Assembly: GCF_028389875.1 (NCBI RefSeq)
Contig: NC_084678.1
Location: 15,344,899 to 15,408,898 of the forward strand
DNA length: 64,000 nucleotides
Source of the DNA: Rhea pennata
Lineage: Eukaryota; Chordata; Aves; Rheiformes; Rheidae
Direction of reading: 5' to 3'
The notes under the pieces were generated by a model. That model was not told where the DNA came from. It worked only from the letters and a program-made list of their open reading frames with translations, and did not search any database. Numbering within the stretch: the stretch's first letter is position 1; the number at the start of each line of letters is the position of its first letter. The position numbers were made by a program, and so were the translations under genes. This document shows, in pieces, positions 61,259-64,000 of the stretch.

Positions 61259-61280
61259 GAAAAAAAAAAAAAAAAAAAAA
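61259..61280 (+). repeat. A homopolymer of about 22
   Basis: Long A run in the TCFL5 3' UTR (a T run in the transcript). Confidence 0.95.
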
Positions 61281-61339
61281 GAAAGCAGACTGGACCCTTG
61301 TTAGTTATCCATACTTCTCAAGCATTCAAGGCGGTCAGT

Positions 61340-61459
61340 TCAGACTACTTGATCTCCATAGCTATGCGTGTTTTCCTGCACTGGACATGCTACAAATGAG
61401 TCTGATCTTGCTATTTTTAGTCTCCTGCCTGTTTTACCACAGAACACAGTCTCAAATTC
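61340..61459 (-). CDS. TCFL5: TCFL5 last coding exon
   Basis: Encodes EFETVFCGKTGRRLKIARSD through to GDQVV and TGA (39 residues). Human reads EFESVFCGKTGRRLKLTRPD; the final residues diverge. Acceptor is TTTTTAG on the minus strand, phase 0. The frame is short and was found by matching the human tail. Confidence 0.93.
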   Translation of the reverse strand, partial: EFETVFCGKTGRRLKIARSDSFVACPVQENTHSYGDQVV

Positions 61460-63526
61460 CTAAAAATCAAAATACAAAAATGATTATGTTTACTGTTTAC
61501 TTTAAGATAGTGTTTTGCAAAACACAAATGAAAACATACACTGCACCTTTAACAGGAAGTGATGGGGCAATACAAACAAGTTTTCTGTACACACATCATC
61601 CACTCTGTTAAGATAATTAGCAGAGCCAGAATTGCTCTTGGGCTTCAACTACAGTTGTAGTAGCATGGGAGCTGTTTACAGGGCACGTAGTCCTTTACTG
61701 CTCTCACAGGCTTTGAGATTGTGAGGGTATGTAGGTGTGAATTTAAAAACAAATTTTTTTAAAGGAATGCTCAATGTTATATTCGTCTTTTATAAAGTAA
61801 AGAGCATCCAGCAAAAGCCTTGCACATGCTTTTAGTTATATTCTGATGGACTTACTTAAAATACTTCACATTTTTATCAAGAAAACAATGAAGTTAGATT
61901 TAAAACCTTTTTCAGAGTGTCTCCATGCCTTTCATGAATGTACTTCAGAAATGCAGTTGTCCATTGTAAAGTTGTTGCCTTATCAGTGTCAGCAGTACAG
62001 AACGGAACCAGAAGATTCAGTTCATCACAACAAATCCGGATTCTGCGCCTACAGAAAAATACAAAGGTTATCATTCAGATGGGAGAGAAGACGGGAAAAA
62101 AGAACAATTTTTTTTTTTAAAAAAAGACTACACAAATGTACTACCAGTCATGGCCTTTGGGGGGGGCTTTTCTTTATCTTTTATTAGCTACAAACTTCAT
62201 GTTTGCATTTTAGCCATATTTATGTAATTTATCTTTACAGATTTGTAATATGTTCTGAATTATCTCCGCTTTTTCTCACAGAGTAAAAAATAACAAAAAA
62301 AGCCCTCCATCCCTTTTTCCCTTTCACAAACATCCAACACTTCATCTCGTGCACTGTTTATTTTTACAAGTAAAACAAAATATGTCAAATTTACCTTTTA
62401 TTCTGAATGATGGCAGTATTACAGTGTTAGTATTTTAGGCTTCAAAAACTTTGTGCTGCAGCTCCACAAAGAAATTTACCTTCTGTCTCTCTCCATGCGG
62501 TTATGCCTTTCCCTTCGCTGAGAGATTCCTTCCTGTGTCCCACCTTGTACCTGTATACTTGAATTTGACTGGGCTGACTGCCAAGGACCCTGTGCAGATG
62601 CAGTACTTTGGCTATCACGCATATTCTGAATTTCACTAAGAGGTTTTCGATCTACATTTGTATCCAATGGGCTTATTCGGCTGCGACTTCTCTTAATTGC
62701 TTGCTTGCATAAGGCGTCTTCTTTGCAAAACAGAGGAAAAGAAGAACCTTATTTATAACACTTCTATTATTGTTGTAATTCTGATCAAATATTGATCACA
62801 AAATTTATTTTTTGTCATTTTAGTTATGCAGAATAATCTTTGAAACTTTATTTCCATCCTAGACTGACTCTTATAGGAATATATGTCCTCAGGAAGCCCT
62901 AACGCACTGCTTTCTGCTTGAAAATCTGCCTAGTTTCTGTTTTCTTGGAGAACTTACAGAGATAATGCCTGCCTTTATTAATATTTGAGGAACGCCTTTA
63001 AATGTTCTCAAGTTTGTTATCAGCTGGATCTGCTATACCAATTTTGGGGCCAAAAAGAGTAGACAGAATCCAGTTACTTAGACAAGGTCCAGATTTTCAA
63101 AGGTACTTTGCAGCCTCAGGTTTTCTCATTTCAAGCTCGCAGTGCTAAACAATGTTGACAGTATGACTAAAATTGCATGGTGAACATTTTTTTGAGGAGT
63201 CTAGTTCCATATTGCCTATAGCATATCTCAGACATGCTGACCACATCTCATACAAGTCAGTAAAATCGTATTTGTAGTATAAAACAAACAAATGCAGAAA
63301 AAAAATGCAGATTTGAAAATGAAGGGCAAAGAAAGCTAAGTGAAAAGAAGCTAAATGGCTTACCTCCAACTTTAATCCAAACTTGCTCAGGCAAACCTTT
63401 ATTCCTAGCACCTACTGTCTGTTTCGTGGATTCAATTTCCTGATGGTAACAGAAAGAGAATGTTCTAGGTAACCCAAGGTCTTGATGTTTGGCAGCTTCC
63501 AAAATAGTGCATGATGTTCCAGAGGT
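61340..63526 (-). CDS. TCFL5: Transcription factor-like 5 (TCFL5), C-terminal 221 aa, partial
   Basis: Minus-strand joins in transcript order: 63526-63364, 62720-62480, 62048-61907, 61459-61340 (666 nt including stop, phases close). TCFL5 is a basic helix-loop-helix factor active in male germ cells. The basic region ERHNRMERDRRRR has the His-Glu-Arg pattern of CACGTG-class E-box binders. Helix 1, loop and helix 2 follow as IRICCDELNLLVPF, TADTDKATTLQ and WTTAFLKYIHERHG. The C-terminal FCGKTGRRLK matches human FCGKTGRRLK. The large N-terminal region is not in the window; it must lie beyond 64000 or, less likely, in 63527-64000, where I see no coding signal. The gene faces COL9A3 tail to tail with 1.9 kb between the stop codons. 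Confidence 0.95.
61907..62048 (-). CDS. TCFL5: TCFL5 bHLH exon
   Basis: Encodes RRIRICCDELNLLVPFCTAD to ERHGDTLKK, the end of the basic region and the whole helix-loop-helix. Acceptor CTGTAG. The donor is AAG|GTTTTA, weak, yet joining here to the next exon restores LKKEFE as in human. Confidence 0.94.
62480..62720 (-). CDS. TCFL5: TCFL5 exon with start of the basic region
   Basis: Encodes DALCKQAIKRSRSRISPLD near its start and GGTQEGISQRRERHNRMERD near its end. Acceptor GCAAAG, donor GTAAAT, with the last Arg codon split AG|G. The middle is Ser/Gln-rich and poorly conserved. Confidence 0.92.
63085..63112. repeat. Short match to the ancient TTAGGCNCCTAA-type repeat
   Basis: CCAGATTTTCAAAGGTACTT resembles the end of the same old repeat suspected at 47453 and 59815. 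Too short to be certain. Confidence 0.25.
63364..63526 (-). CDS. TCFL5: First TCFL5 exon visible in the window
   Basis: Encodes TSGTSCTILEAAKHQDLGLP, then RTFSFCYHQEIESTKQTVGA and LPEQVWIKVG. Human has SGTSSTILEAAKQQDVGLPR and EQVWIKVGE. Acceptor TTTCACAG, donor GTAAGC; the last codon is split after G. Confidence 0.93.
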
Positions 63527-63558
63527 CTGTGAAAAATAAAAAAAGAAAACAGAGGATT

Positions 63559-63559
63559 T

Positions 63560-63599
<40 letters not shown>

Positions 63600-63600
63600 T
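63559..63600 (+). repeat. (TA)n(CA)n compound microsatellite
   Basis: About 13 TA units followed by about 7 CA units in the TCFL5 intron, roughly 30 nt upstream (on the minus strand) of the exon at 63364-63526. Confidence 0.95.
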
Positions 63601-64000
63601 ACAGGAGAGACTATTTTGATATCAGGGGAACTTCTTAAGTTTTAGGGGCATGATTCAATGTATTGTATCAGAACAAGTTCTAATTATTTCTGCATCATGA
63701 TCATGGGATTTTAATAGACTGCTGCATTTTGTTGTTATACCTCTGGCACTTCCTGAGTGCCGTGCTATTATTCTTGTTGCACAGGTTACTGTGAGTGGGA
63801 GGAAAAAAAAAAACACTTTTTCATCAAAAATGAGTTGGAAAAAATAACTGGAAAATTGTTCTTGCTAAGCATTTCCTTCTTGTCTTGTGTAGACGAAGGT
63901 TATACACACAAAAACTCAAGCAAAAAGCTATCATCTTCCTAGTAAGACATCAAAAGGCCTATTGATCATGTTACCTGGATGCGTATTATTACAGATATCA
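63601..64000. other. TCFL5 intron sequence to window end
   Basis: No exon, RNA or repeat recognised; presumably intron between the visible exons and the large 5' exon of TCFL5. Confidence 0.5.

Overview
This is a window of vertebrate genomic DNA, almost certainly from a bird. The genes are split into short exons by long, fairly AT-rich introns. The proteins are bird-like orthologs of human genes, and interspersed repeats are scarce. I cannot name the species from the sequence alone. Nothing prokaryotic, viral or operon-like is present, and I found no convincing new biological system.

Layout: (1) 1-1480 is non-coding, AT-rich DNA. (2) About 1480-2330 is a CpG island that contains the start of OGFR (+ strand). 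OGFR has seven coding exons ending at 11591 and predicts a 672-residue protein. (3) 11592-16430 holds the OGFR 3' UTR and an intergenic stretch without a recognisable gene. (4) 16431-59431 is the complete COL9A3 gene (+ strand), 32 coding exons encoding a 675-residue collagen alpha-3(IX) chain. Its COL3-NC3-COL2-NC2-COL1-NC1 layout can be read residue by residue. (5) 59432-61339 holds the facing 3' UTRs of COL9A3 and TCFL5. (6) 61340-63526 holds the last four coding exons of TCFL5 (- strand), a bHLH transcription factor whose 5' part lies beyond the window.

The order OGFR-COL9A3-TCFL5 matches human 20q13.33, which supports all three identifications. The genes share synteny, not a pathway: OGFR is a nuclear-envelope/nuclear receptor for the peptide [Met5]-enkephalin, COL9A3 is a cartilage matrix collagen, and TCFL5 is a germ-cell transcription factor.

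Exons were joined by hand from GT/AG sites, reading phase and remembered family sequences. All reading phases close for OGFR and COL9A3 and for the visible part of TCFL5. The points most worth checking are a Gly-to-Ala codon inside the normally unbroken COL2 triple helix, RGD triplets formed at two exon junctions, a weak TCFL5 donor that could give a second C-terminus, a CpG-rich patch in COL9A3 intron 24, and a 35-bp exact repeat shared by two COL9A3 introns.
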